Positions 39,380 to 49,502 of a stretch of 64,000 nt of DNA are shown here, piece after piece. The notes under the pieces are model-generated. The model made no database searches. It was not told where the DNA came from and saw nothing but the letters and a program-made list of their open reading frames with translations. Each line of letters starts with the position of its first letter. Position 1 is the first letter of the stretch. This stretch comes from Epithemia pelagica (lineage: Eukaryota > Bacillariophyta > Bacillariophyceae > Surirellales > Surirellaceae): contig OX337236.1 in NCBI GenBank assembly GCA_946965045.2, positions 806,001 through 870,000 of the forward strand, written 5' to 3'. Position numbers and translations under genes: made by a program.

Positions 39380-40240
39380 TCAATTAACGCTCTTTAGCTC
39401 GGTGACGCAGCTTTCAATGCACCCCTCTGCGGTGATAGTTTCTTCAGTCACATCAAGCAACTTGTCAACCACAGGAACAATATTGTTGGCAGTAAACTTG
39501 ATAGCAGCGGAAGTCACTTTTGCAATCTTGGAGAAAAGCCCTCCCAACTGCGCTTCGTCGTCATCGGTAGAACGCAATTGAAGGATCTCATCTCTGGCAT
39601 TCTCAATTGCAGTTGAGATTGTCTCCTTCCCTTGGGCGTATGCTAGATCGAGCGCTGTCTTGTCATCCTCGGAGGAAAGTGTCAACTCGATAACCGATTT
39701 CTTAGACCCCATTCCAGATAGCAGGGCTTTACTAACGACTTCAAACTGGGTCGCAGCATCCGAGACGGCTGCAATCCAGTCAACTTCAGACGGAGACGTT
39801 TCGTCAAAATCATTGAGGTAGCGAAGCATGTCGTTCAAGTTGTCGGTGATCTGCCCAAGCATGGAGGTTGTCAAAACGCTCAAGTTGAAACGGGCACGGT
39901 TCAATTCTACAGAAGAGTCATCCATAACTTTTGTTGGCCCGTCAAGAGACTCTTCTTTGTGCGCGATGTAGCACTGCCAGTTTCCAGTCGTCTCACATCC
40001 GTCTGCACCATCTCCACCATATTTGAGGAGACCGCATTGCTGCGTGACCGCATTATACGCGATTGCCTTGCAACTTTCCTGTTTCTCGCAATGAGTGCAG
40101 CACGCCTCCGCGGTCTTGTAACCCGCTTTCAGTTTGTATTGTTGGTACTTTTCCAGGGATTGTCGTGCCTTACACGCAGCCAGGGTAGGTGTGGCCGCGA
40201 TGGTGAGCAAAACCGAAAGGAAAATGATCTTCATAGACAT
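39380..40240 (-). CDS. Secreted PAN/apple-domain-like protein
   Basis: The ATG at 40240 opens 286 codons. A clear signal peptide (MSMKIIFLSVLLTIAATPTLAA) precedes a Cys-rich module of about 75 residues with CKARQSLEKYQQYKL, then ACCTHCEKQESCKAIAYN and CGLLKYGG … WQCYI. This spacing is typical of PAN/apple domains, which bind protein or carbohydrate outside the cell. The remaining ~180 residues are helical without Cys until a final pair (GCIESCVTEL), with no transmembrane segment. The frame is open upstream for another 95 codons from 40525, but that part lies before the signal peptide and overlaps repeat DNA, so it is not included. Confidence 0.75.
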   Translation of the reverse strand: MSMKIIFLSVLLTIAATPTLAACKARQSLEKYQQYKLKAGYKTAEACCTHCEKQESCKAIAYNAVTQQCGLLKYGGDGADGCETTGNWQCYIAHKEESLDGPTKVMDDSSVELNRARFNLSVLTTSMLGQITDNLNDMLRYLNDFDETSPSEVDWIAAVSDAATQFEVVSKALLSGMGSKKSVIELTLSSEDDKTALDLAYAQGKETISTAIENARDEILQLRSTDDDEAQLGGLFSKIAKVTSAAIKFTANNIVPVVDKLLDVTEETITAEGCIESCVTELKSVN

Positions 40241-41164
40241 CCTACTAGATGTGGTTCTCGAGCCTGCAACTCCAAGATTATGGGAATGCTGTGGTCTGAA
40301 ATTTGCCAGGATGTCAGAAGATGATGGGCTTCTTGTAAGGGCAAAGATATGGTTCAACAGGTTGAAACTCTCCCACGGTCCAAGCAGATGAGGTGGACTC
40401 AATCCAAAAGGGGGAAAGGCTTTCTGCTTACTGGAGAGTATCTTTCGTCCAAAGTCGTGATTAGATGATGACCGATACCCAAAGATCCAAGAATCTCGTT
40501 CATATTGAGCGAATATCAAGGGCACGGATCCTACGAAAGTCGTGATTACCAGATGCCCCGGAGATCCATCATATCGCGTTACCTTATGTCATGCTGAGAT
40601 TATCTTCCAAAATCGTGATTAGATGCTCCAATCCCTCTGCTTACGGAGCGAATATCAAGGGGCGGAATCTTATGAAAGTCGTGATTACCTGATTCTCCGG
40701 AGATCCAACTTGTTGCGTCATGTCATGCCGAGAGCATCTTTCTTCCAAAGTCATCAACGCATCGAGGGATCTACTACCTACTCTAATAACTCCCCTCTTA
40801 CGGATACGAAGATCCAGAAACTATGAGTTGCTTCCATTACTCCCGACTTACGGTAGCTATAGCTACTTTTGGTTGAATTCGTAAAAAGGGGGGATTAAAA
40901 TAGCTTAATTATTAGGGGGTTCTGAAGGGGGATCACCCCACAACGAAACTACCCATTCAGCAGTCGCAGTTAATCTTTTCAAATTTGAAATTATTTTGTT
41001 GTTGTTTCAAGAACCGCCATTGCGAATCTGTTTTGTTGTCGTTTGTCGTCCCTCGACCGGTGGGAGCCTCTCTGTCTTTATCGTTGTAGATAGTGCAGAT
41101 CTAGATCGGGGCCCATCTTTGGCAAGCAAGTGCGTCTCTCGAGGAAGGATCGACAGCGGCGGCC
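40241..41164. other. Divergent intergenic region with direct repeats
   Basis: About 920 bases between divergent genes. The segment 40451-40760 is repetitive (see the repeat entry). Near 40880-40930 there are AT-rich runs with GGGGGGATTAAAA and TTATTAGGGGG. Promoters of the PAN-domain gene and the UPF3-like gene must lie here. Confidence 0.45.
40451..40760. repeat. Two-copy direct repeat, ~139-159 bp unit
   Basis: AAAGTCGTGATTAGATG (40451) recurs as AAATCGTGATTAGATG (40609). GCGAATATCAAGG recurs 139 bases on (40510, 40649), as do GAAAGTCGTGATTACC (40534, 40673) and GGAGATCCA (40559, 40698). A partial third unit (CTTCCAAAGTC) starts near 40742. Confidence 0.8.
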
Positions 41165-43312
41165 ATGAGCCCGGAAGGTGGTGGTGGTGGAGGAGGCACC
41201 GCGGGCGGCGGCGGGGGCAAAAAGGGTAGCTCGGACCAAACCAACAAACAGCCGTCTTCGTCGCAATCACAACCACAACCACAGTCTGGAGGCAACAATC
41301 GCAACAAAAATCGACGAGGAGGTCGATCTGGAAGGGGAGGAAATAATGCGAGCAATGCTGGAAAAGAAGGTCCCAACAACTCGGCGAGTGTGACAGTGGC
41401 AACACCTGCCAGCAACACCAACCCTGCGAACGATGCAGCCTCGGGCAACAACAATAAACAGCGCAAAGGCCGTGGAGGAGGTGGTGGTGGAGGTGGTCGT
41501 CGAGGACGTCCCAATCGATCTCGAGGAGGAAAGAATGCATCCTCTTCGCAACAACAACAGCAACCGCCTCATGCTCGAGGTCCACCCAATGCTCCGCAAC
41601 TCAAACTCTGTTTACGCAACATTCGTTCCGTCGAACACTATGGTCGAGCGCAATCCTTGTTGCAAAATCTTGTTTTACCCTTGATTGACAAGGCCAATGG
41701 CATTTTGCTTCAAACGAGCAGTAGTGGTGCCAGTAGCCCCGCCAACCAAAAAATGATCATGAAGGTGGACCAAGCCATTGTGCAAAAACATATTCAAGAA
41801 GACGAAGCGGCCTTTGCTGCTCGACAGGAATGGGAAAATCGTCGTCAATCAGCCTTGATTGATACGCAAGAGGGAGGAGGAGGAGAAGGCACAGACAATG
41901 ATGACAACGCCCAACCAAAGAACGGTGCTTCAGAGGTGTCCAACAACACTCAGGGACCAGCATCGGATACGGCTGCATCCGCCAGTGCTACGACTCCTGC
42001 GATACTACCATCCTCCACCACTCCGCCGTTGCCACCCCCTCTCACCGTGGAAGAACAAAAAACATGTATTGCCGTACGTGTCTTGTATGTCGTTCCTCCT
42101 CGCAAAACCAAACGTCGAGGAGAAAAACCGGGGACAGTCTATCTCGTCTTGACCTCGCCTCCCATGGAAGCCAAACAGCCTCCACCTTCATCCACGACAG
42201 CTTCCTCGTCGGCTTCAGCGGGTGGTGCAACGTCAACTGGGACGGTCGACCAGAACGAAAAGCCTTTGACACCTGACGGTGCTGCAGAGGGCGCTGCTGC
42301 AGTACCCACCAATGCGGCACAACCGTCTACTGCTCCATCCGACACGACCGTGGGTGGAGGAGAAGCCGCGAGTCTCGCATCCTCTTCGAATGCCGATGCC
42401 GGTAGCACAGTGCCTACCAAAGCAACCGTCAATAACAACCCAACCAACAACATTGCTTCTCCTCCAACGACCAACAACACCAACGCTACTCGACCGAACA
42501 GCAACAATCCTAACAAAAAGAAACCTCCCAGGGAGGATTATTCGCGAGAGATTGCACAACGCCGTCTTTGGTTGCTTCAAGCGTTGGAGGCGGCTCAACA
42601 AGTGACAGGATCGGGCTCATATGGCAAGCAGATTCCCTCACCACCGCCCAACCACCAGACAGGTACAACCTCAACGGGGAACCAAACGGCAGATGCCACG
42701 AACCAAGCCGCCGATACACCCGTTTTGTTGGGATCCTGTCAAGTCGAAGAAGCCAAAAATGCCAAAACCTTCAAAACCCATTTGTATGGTGGGAAAGGAG
42801 ATCGATTGGAGGGGACTATTGAATCCTCGCAAGATTATCGAGACTTTTTGGAACGACAAGAACAATACGAACAAGAATTAAAAGCCCGTCCCAAACCCGT
42901 TCCCGGTGGAGGTGCCGCCTCCAACTCGGAAGCACCTCCTTCTTCGTCCGCGGCAACGGCCACGAACCCGTCGTCATCGGCCACTAGTCTACAGCAACAA
43001 TCCTTTCCAACTCCGGCCATTGTGCTCCATTTGCAAGCCAAGAAACAAGAAACCAAGAGCCGTAATAAGAAGCAACAACAACAACAATCGTCTCAGCAAA
43101 GTGGCAGCAACCGAGGGAAGAAGGAATCCAACAAAAACAATAACAGTAGTAGTAATAACAAAGAGGAAGGAGGAGGAGGAGGAGCCGCATCTTCGAAGAA
43201 AAAGAAGAAATCACGACCCAACAACAGCAAACGAGGCAATTCTGGGAAGAAGGGTGGTGGCCAATCAAAACAAGGGCAGCAACCCGCCGCTTCCGCAAAC
43301 AGTAGTGGTTGA
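41165..43312 (+). CDS. UPF3-like (Smg4/UPF3 domain) protein with low-complexity insertions
   Basis: A single exon of 715 codons. The first ~135 residues are Gly/Gln/Asn-rich with RGG-type repeats. Short folded blocks then alternate with disorder: LKLCLRNIRSVEHYGRAQSLL (~142), TCIAVRVLYVVPPRKTKRRG (~300) and GTVYLVLTSPP, YSREIAQRRLWLLQALEAA (~460), and near 535-560 AKTFKTHLYGGKGD followed by EGTIESSQDYRDFLERQEQY. The last block matches the end of the UPF3 RRM-like domain (G-T-I-x-x-x-x-x-Y-x-x-F-L-E), and the order of blocks fits that domain split by insertions. UPF3 links the exon-junction complex to UPF2 in nonsense-mediated decay. The C-terminus is Lys/Asn/Gln-rich and ends KKKKKSRPNNSKRG-like. 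Assignment rests mainly on the final block. Confidence 0.68.
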   Translation: MSPEGGGGGGGTAGGGGGKKGSSDQTNKQPSSSQSQPQPQSGGNNRNKNRRGGRSGRGGNNASNAGKEGPNNSASVTVATPASNTNPANDAASGNNNKQRKGRGGGGGGGGRRGRPNRSRGGKNASSSQQQQQPPHARGPPNAPQLKLCLRNIRSVEHYGRAQSLLQNLVLPLIDKANGILLQTSSSGASSPANQKMIMKVDQAIVQKHIQEDEAAFAARQEWENRRQSALIDTQEGGGGEGTDNDDNAQPKNGASEVSNNTQGPASDTAASASATTPAILPSSTTPPLPPPLTVEEQKTCIAVRVLYVVPPRKTKRRGEKPGTVYLVLTSPPMEAKQPPPSSTTASSSASAGGATSTGTVDQNEKPLTPDGAAEGAAAVPTNAAQPSTAPSDTTVGGGEAASLASSSNADAGSTVPTKATVNNNPTNNIASPPTTNNTNATRPNSNNPNKKKPPREDYSREIAQRRLWLLQALEAAQQVTGSGSYGKQIPSPPPNHQTGTTSTGNQTADATNQAADTPVLLGSCQVEEAKNAKTFKTHLYGGKGDRLEGTIESSQDYRDFLERQEQYEQELKARPKPVPGGGAASNSEAPPSSSAATATNPSSSATSLQQQSFPTPAIVLHLQAKKQETKSRNKKQQQQQSSQQSGSNRGKKESNKNNNSSSNNKEEGGGGGAASSKKKKKSRPNNSKRGNSGKKGGGQSKQGQQPAASANSSG

Positions 43313-43809
43313 AACTCAAAGAATGATATATATCAGCGGGAACTCCCAAAGCATGGATGATCTTTGGGGGGTTTTACATGTATGAAAACAGAACGGTCGT
43401 CCTTGTCTGTTTTTGGTCACGGTTTTCGTTCTCGACGTAGAAACTGGATTTGCTTCCTCGCGGACCGATACGCCAACACACAAGTTTCGTTTCCATGCGA
43501 TACGTACCGGTACGAGTTGCAGAACAACAACAAGAAGGATATGAGATCCAATATGGAACTTCTGTTGTGTCGGCACAAGAAGCAAAGCTTTCCGAAAGAA
43601 CAGGACTGTGATAAAAGACAAACAGACACAGTAACTCAACAGCACGGTATCCAAGAAACTGAATTGGGTCCCTACGTTTGTGCTGATGGAAAAATTGTAA
43701 GCCGTAAGGAAACTTTAAAAACAAAATGGGAGGATGTATGTATATATACATTGATGGGCATTCCTGTTTCGTATAGGAAGTCGACCCTCCGTCCTGTGGG
43801 ACTGCCCAA
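43313..43809. other. Intergenic between convergent genes
   Basis: About 500 bases between convergent stops. A 203-codon frame (43364-43975) crosses into the TLC gene on the other strand and is not protein-like. No gene is called. Confidence 0.5.
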
Positions 43810-44789
43810 TTACTGCGATTTTTCTTTACTCGTTTCGTCTCTCTTCTTGTGCCTCCCCGCGTCCTTGCCCCCTATTTTCCGTTTGATTTTGCGCACAATC
43901 TTGGTAAACCAAAACGCGTTGACGCCAATGAAGAATAGGCCACTCACAAAGGAGAGTGGAAACAAGGCGGGATGAAAGCAGTATGTTTCCTTGTTTCGTT
44001 CGGCGTACATTGCCGCAACCAACTGAAACCACAGATAGGGACTGACTACCATTCGAAAAATGGTAAAGACTGCGGCAAAGGCCAATTGGTTCCAAAATGC
44101 CAAGTATGGAGGGATAAACTCGGCTCTTATAAGGTTCTTTGTGATTTGTGAGATACAGAGCAGACACAAGTGAGCAGAAAAGTTCGAGAGACCAGAACCT
44201 GAGACTACGTCAATACATGACCATCCCGTCAAACAAACTAGCAAGAGTATTAGAAATGAGCACGTATCCTTACCAGATTGATGGTGGACATTTCGCTGAC
44301 AAGGGCACCAATGGCAAGATGCGATGAATCTGTCCAAATGTAAAATATCAAAGAAAAAAAGAGTGCCGCACCGTGCAAGGCAAACTCAACACCTAAAAAT
44401 AGGCCGTCAAATAGATCGAGGACCGAATACCCCAAGGTGATGGCTGGCAAGATGCGATGGAGGGAGGTCAGCGGACCTTGACATTGACAGGCTCGCAAAG
44501 GCTCTGGTACACCAGTCAATGCTTCCGAAGCAAAGACATCCAAGTAACAGGCCATGGCATTTCCGATGCCGGCAATGCAACCATGGACAAAGGCATACCA
44601 ATCCACGCCTCGAGATTTCCCACACACAATCTTGATGGTCACCAACACAACAAAGGTTCCGACCGCCAGTCCATACTGGTTGACCGTCAAGGCACCCCAA
44701 TCATCCAAAATCGATATAAAGGACAAAATGCCTCGAGTAACACCAGTTGCTCCCTCGTTTTCTAAAAGCTCTGCTGCTTTGAGAACCAT
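43810..44789 (-). CDS. TLC-domain membrane protein, copy 1
   Basis: Exon 1 is 44274-44789 (172 codons) and exon 2 is 43810-44136 (108 codons plus stop); the 137-bp intron has GTAAGG at the donor and AATCACAAAG at the acceptor. The 280-residue protein has six or seven hydrophobic segments, including LAVGTFVVLVTIKIVCG, FALHGAALFFSLIFYIW, LAFAAVFTIFRMVVSPYLWF and LFPLSFVSGLFFIGVNAFWF. The segment SEMSTINL before the intron matches the TLC (TRAM-LAG1-CLN8) signature in which a Glu-x-Ser-T precedes an Asn-rich helix. The cytoplasmic end is Lys-rich (IVRKIKRKIGGK). TLC proteins include ceramide synthases and lipid-handling TLCD proteins; this one resembles the latter and lacks an obvious catalytic double His. 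Its neighbour at 45252 is a tandem paralogue with the same exon 1 length and intron position. Confidence 0.85.
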
Positions 44790-45251
44790 TTTTATGACAA
44801 ACAGGAAATCTCCTGGCCATGTCGAATCTTTCTTGTCGATTGACCCTCGTGCTTTTTGCTCTAAAAAGTGCGTCACGCTTATTCGCGACTCTTCAGCTGC
44901 TGAAAGGCCGCTTCCTTGTATTCGGGGGGTAGTTTTCGAATCACGGGCCGCTAGACGATGGTATAACCCATGATGCGACTTAGGAGTAGTAGGAGTAACG
45001 ACGATGACTTGCAGTGCTCTTTATCCCCAAACGCCTATAACTAGTATCCGGATGGCGAAAAACTTTGCACAACCGACGACATGTACGAAAAGATCGAGGG
45101 TACAGATGAGTTGCCTTTGTACTCTCAAGAGAGAGTTTTGTGGATCCATGACAGTGGACGCATCTGTGGATGGCGACACCAATAATATATGCGTTGTGTG
45201 TGCATTGTGTGTGTGTGTGTGTTCTAGTAGAGGAGAGATCATCCCAGTCTA
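44790..45251. other. Spacer between tandem TLC genes
   Basis: These 460 bases hold the promoter of copy 1 and the 3' UTR of copy 2. I checked 44880-44970 for a tRNA because of a TTCGAATC motif, but the flanks do not pair. No gene is called. Confidence 0.5.
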
Positions 45252-46287
45252 TTATTCCTCCTTTTTGGTTTGGCCCATTTTTATTTCATCCGCTTTGTCA
45301 TTGAGTTCATTGTTGGCCGTGACGCCTTCCTTGCCGGATAATTTTCGTTTCATTTTGCGCAAAATTTTGTAAAACCAAAAGGAATTGAGGCCATGGAAAA
45401 AGACGCCCATGATAAAGGCCAACGGGTACAAGGCGGGGGCAAAGCAATAGGCTTCGGTTGTGTGTTCGGAATGCATGGCCAACATCAATTTGAACCATAA
45501 ATAGGGACACACCAAAATTCGAAACAACAAAAAGTTGACGGCAAACATGAGTTGATTCAACATGGATAACCAATCAGGGAAAAAGTCTGCTCGAACCATG
45601 GTCTAACATGCCAGTGGCAAATCAATGTGAATTGTCGTAATCAAATTGTCAAGAAAAACAAGGAGAAGATTCGCATCGTGAGAGGTCAATTTTTGTAGCA
45701 ACGAGGCATGACATCTTGTCGTCAAAATGATTATTTCTTTCCATGCCACAAATTGTTCCTTTTCTTCTTACCAGATTAATGGTCGACACTTCCATGAGCA
45801 ACATGGGGGTGACAACTTGTGGCGCATTGGCAAAGACATAGACCGACATGACGAGTAGGGTGGCGGCACCATGCAACATGAAATCCAGTCCCAGCGTGAG
45901 ACCATCCAAGAAATCAAAGGTGGCATATCCCATGGTAATGGCCGGTAAGAGACGATGCAGGGACGTTAGGGGGCCTTGACATTGACACGACCGTAAGGGC
46001 TCGGGGATACCGGTCAGTCGTTCGGACGCGTAGACTTCTAAATACGTGGCCATCAGACTTCCAATTCCCGACACTAAGGCATGAAGTAAGGCATACCAAT
46101 CGACACCTCGGTATTTGCCAGCCACTACTCGAACAATTAAGAGCAAGGCAAAGGTGACGGCGCCGACGGCAAACAAGCTGACCGTTCGGCCACCCCAATC
46201 GTCAATCAGACTAATGAACAGGAGAATCTGACGAGATATTTCATCGGATTGCTCCAACTCCAACAGCTTTGCGGCTTCCAGAACCAT
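45252..46287 (-). CDS. TLC-domain membrane protein, copy 2
   Basis: Exon 1 is 45772-46287 (172 codons) and exon 2 is 45252-45602 (116 codons plus stop), separated by a 169-bp intron (GTAAGAAG … CATGTTAG). The 288-residue protein is closely similar to copy 1. Shared blocks include RGVDWYA, L-T-G-[VI]-P-E-P-L-R, CQCQGPLTSLHR[IL]LPAIT and STINL, and the intron falls at the same codon. Hydrophobic segments include VGAVTFALLLIVRVVAGKY, MLHGAATLLVMSVYVFA, LMFAVNFLLFRILVCPYLWF and LYPLAFIMGVFFHGLNSFWF. The C-terminal tail is longer and charged (KMKRKLSGKEGV). As for copy 1, a role in membrane lipid composition is family knowledge, not shown here. Confidence 0.86.
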
Positions 46288-46852
46288 TGTGGTCGTATTG
46301 CTGATACTTGGCACAGGGACGTGTGATGTCTTCTCTAGAATTGGTATTACAGGAAACACAAGATATCTTTTCGGCCATTCGACTCTTGCTTCCAATTTCC
46401 AATCGAAAGCTTGTCGAAAAAAAGGACATTGCGAGCATCGAACTCGTAACTTGAACAATCCCTCGTGAAAATCGTTTCCCCAGACCCAAAGCTTCAATCA
46501 AATCAAAAGAGTATCTTCGCGATGGAGTGTAGTTACGCGGGACTCAAAAATGAATGGACGCATGATCGAATCTCTGCCACGTCGAAATCAAAAAACGAAA
46601 AGTTTGCGTGGAAATTTGGCAAAACTACCGTTGAAATTGCCTCTTTTAAAGGCTGCCAGACAGACGAATCCACTCGCTTTTCGATTTTTGCTTTTCTGTG
46701 TCTGTCTTTCTGCTTCCGGTAAAAATGGTTCGTCGCTTCGCCGAAGCGCCCAAAAAAGCAAGCGCAAGTGCCGAACCACCGAGTGCGATAGAAGCGCTGT
46801 CGTACACGGTTGAAACGATTGATTGACTAGGGACTAGTCGTTGAACAGCACC
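46288..46852. promoter_or_regulatory. Divergent intergenic region, TLC copy 2 / DGK
   Basis: These 565 bases separate divergent genes. No credible gene is present. A small perfect hairpin (CGCTTCG-C-CGAAGCG) lies at 46735-46749. Confidence 0.4.
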
Positions 46853-48988
46853 ATGGCCGGTCAAGAAGAAGAGAAGGACGCGGCGGCGGCCGAAACGGCT
46901 GTGCCGCAATCTGCAACAACAACGCCAGCGGCACCTTCCAATGCTGCCACCGCCTCGCCATCATCATCCTTGTTTTCCTTGTTTTGCTTTTCCGATCACT
47001 TGTTACCCTCGTCGCCCTCACGAAAGCAGGAATCGGAACCATTGTCCAACGGAAACGAAACCAAGAATCCAAGTCCGTCCTCCTCCCCCGACCAAACAAC
47101 AGCAGCAGCATCTCGGACGGTGGGAGAAAGCCACTGCGACCCACAACAACAACCCTTGGACGCTGCTGCTGTGGTGGATCCCTTGCCCTCCCTTCAAAGC
47201 GACAAGGATGAAGAAGATGACGATGATGATGAAGAAGGTTCTCATTCTGCCAATAGCGAATTTTTTGATCAATTGTTTCGTCGACGTGCCAGTGTGGAGG
47301 TGGGTGGTGGACCACAGGCCCATACTCCAAAAACAGCAGCAGCAACAACAACAACAGCAGACGAACCAACCACGACACTCAATCGAAATGAAGTGGAACG
47401 ACTCTTGTCTGATCCAGCCGTTGTTCTTCCTCCCGCGTCTCTCATTCTCCAAGAAGAGGAAGACGAGGACCATCAGGAAGATAACGTGTCCAAACAAGAA
47501 GAACTGTCACCACGACAACAAATCGTTGTGGACTCGGAGCAATCGACAACCGAGGGTGCTGTTACAACCCCGGAGAAAACAACAACAACAACCACCACTT
47601 TGCCTCCCATGGAACGGAGACACCCTCGCAATGCTGGACCATGGACAGTCCTTGCCTTTGTCAATTCGGGAAGTGGAGGACAAAAGGGGGAAGTGGTGTA
47701 CAAGGATCTCGTTCGACTTTTGGGTGCATCTCATGTCTTTGACTTGTCCAAGGTGAAAAAGGGGCACATGCCCGAAGACAAACTGTTGCCCTACGCCTTG
47801 GATCCAAATGTCCGAGTTTTAGCCTGTGGAGGCGATGGAACCATGGGGTGGATTGAATCCTCCATTGATACTGTCTGGTCGCGAGTACTGGGCGAGGGCG
47901 TTCCTGTGGAAAAGTCCAGTTACAAGGGGCATTTGCCTCTGGCCATTATGCCCTTGGGCACCGGAAACGATTTGAGTCGAACCTTTGGCTGGGGACCTCA
48001 ATATTCGCGGGTCATGGGGAAACCCGAAATGATTCGTCGGATTGAAACGGCCGTACCCTGCAGTTTGGATCGATGGAGATGTGTTGTCATTCCGGACAAA
48101 ACCTTGGACCAGGAAACACGAGATTGGATTCCAGATATGCTGGGATACAAAATGGTGGATCACAATCGAGAATCTATTTTTGAACGTGGCGATGTTGACT
48201 CTGACAATGCCTCATTTTCCATTGACAAGGAATTGCGCAAACTCGTGGGTCTGAGCACTACCAACAACAACAGTACAAATGTCCAAAACAGTGGAGTTTC
48301 TGCCAACAAAAAAGCCACGGAAGAGCAACCAGAACCGACACTGGAACGACTAGACACTGGATCCAGTGAAGTTTTGGATGGAATTTTTTGCAACTACATG
48401 TCGATTGGTATGGATGCCCAAATTGCCTTTTCCTTTCACAAAGATCGAAGGGAACATCCGGAAAAATTCACTAGCGTGACCGGGAACAAATTAAAATATG
48501 CCTCGGCTGGATTTTCCCAAGGCTCGAGCGCACCACGCTTACGCGGCAAATTAAAACTCTTGGTATCGTCCACCATTGACAAGGAGACGAGTACAATGAA
48601 AGAAATTCCAATTCCCAAAGCCTGTCGAGCTGTGGTCTTGTTGAACATTCAGAGTTATGGAGGTGGAAACCGCCTCGCCAACCAAGGATCCCACGACGAC
48701 GGTTTGATTGATGTGGTCTTTGTCACGACTGTTTGGAGACTGGCCGTCATTGGTGGCATGGCGAGTATTTTGCCCTTTACTCGCTATCGATTGGCGGCTC
48801 AAGCCGAACGGGTCTGTATCAAAACGCATGTACCCCTGCATTGTCAGGTCGATGGAGAACCCTGGCTCCAAGGTGCCGCAACGATCAATGTTCGACATTT
48901 TGGTAAAAGCACCGTCTTGCAGCGACGACGAGATACCACCTGCCTCTTTAATTGTGCCACGGGCGATGCCACAGTGACTCAACAATAA
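46853..48988 (+). CDS. Diacylglycerol kinase
   Basis: The ATG at 46853 opens 711 codons. The first ~255 residues are disordered, with Ala/Thr/Gln tracts and acidic runs. The catalytic domain starts with GPWTVLAFVNSGSGGQKG (~261) and contains VLACGGDGTMGWI (GGDGT near 325) and LAIMPLGTGNDLSRTFGWG (~362), the ATP- and lipid-binding motifs of DGK. After an insertion of about 70 residues comes the accessory domain, GIFCNYMSIGMDAQIAFSFH (~509), then KLKYASAGF, VVLLNIQSYGGGNRL, HDDGLIDVV and CQVDGEPWLQ. The enzyme phosphorylates diacylglycerol to phosphatidic acid. No C1 zinc finger, PH domain or transmembrane helix is seen, so this is a cytosolic plant cluster II/III-like layout with a long disordered N-terminus. 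The frame is open four codons upstream from a TTG only. Confidence 0.94.
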   Translation: MAGQEEEKDAAAAETAVPQSATTTPAAPSNAATASPSSSLFSLFCFSDHLLPSSPSRKQESEPLSNGNETKNPSPSSSPDQTTAAASRTVGESHCDPQQQPLDAAAVVDPLPSLQSDKDEEDDDDDEEGSHSANSEFFDQLFRRRASVEVGGGPQAHTPKTAAATTTTADEPTTTLNRNEVERLLSDPAVVLPPASLILQEEEDEDHQEDNVSKQEELSPRQQIVVDSEQSTTEGAVTTPEKTTTTTTTLPPMERRHPRNAGPWTVLAFVNSGSGGQKGEVVYKDLVRLLGASHVFDLSKVKKGHMPEDKLLPYALDPNVRVLACGGDGTMGWIESSIDTVWSRVLGEGVPVEKSSYKGHLPLAIMPLGTGNDLSRTFGWGPQYSRVMGKPEMIRRIETAVPCSLDRWRCVVIPDKTLDQETRDWIPDMLGYKMVDHNRESIFERGDVDSDNASFSIDKELRKLVGLSTTNNNSTNVQNSGVSANKKATEEQPEPTLERLDTGSSEVLDGIFCNYMSIGMDAQIAFSFHKDRREHPEKFTSVTGNKLKYASAGFSQGSSAPRLRGKLKLLVSSTIDKETSTMKEIPIPKACRAVVLLNIQSYGGGNRLANQGSHDDGLIDVVFVTTVWRLAVIGGMASILPFTRYRLAAQAERVCIKTHVPLHCQVDGEPWLQGAATINVRHFGKSTVLQRRRDTTCLFNCATGDATVTQQ

Positions 48989-49502
48989 ATCGATACAGAA
49001 AAATCGATACATCAGTTCTCCATGCACTTACCTATCTAGCGAACGAGAAACGGCCCACAACGGAAAGATAGTTGGACTGTCTTGGATGTAGAGTGGTCTA
49101 ATCCCTCCACGCTTGATTCATGCACGCAGATCTGGCAGAATTCATGCAATTCACATCCGCGTACGTGTGTTGTGAAAGACTATGGGGGGTCTCTGGTCAG
49201 GCTTTGGGAATCTTTGTTTTCGAAGAAAGGAACCAGAAGTATGCATGCAAGATTTGTGTAGATGCAGACGACTTTGTATCTAGAATGTGTGCGATTCTTC
49301 TTGCAAATTATAGAGTATGTAGGAGTAACTCTGTTGGAATATGTTTTGTTCGTCATCCATTGCAGTATGATATATACCTCTAGAGGAGTCGTTGGAGATG
49401 CAATATAGCGTGAAATACAGTGTGTTTGCTTCCTTCCTCCTCCGAGCAACAGCCTAAACAAGGAGGCAGGCATACTCGACCTTGTCTTCTAGTCGCCACT
49501 AC
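48989..49502. other. Intergenic between convergent genes
   Basis: About 510 bases between the DGK stop and the stop of the NTPase-nuclease gene. AT-rich, no gene supported. Confidence 0.5.

Noticed and set aside
44880-44970. tRNA-like TTCGAATC motif
   Set aside because: Neither strand gives a paired T-stem, acceptor stem or anticodon arm around it.
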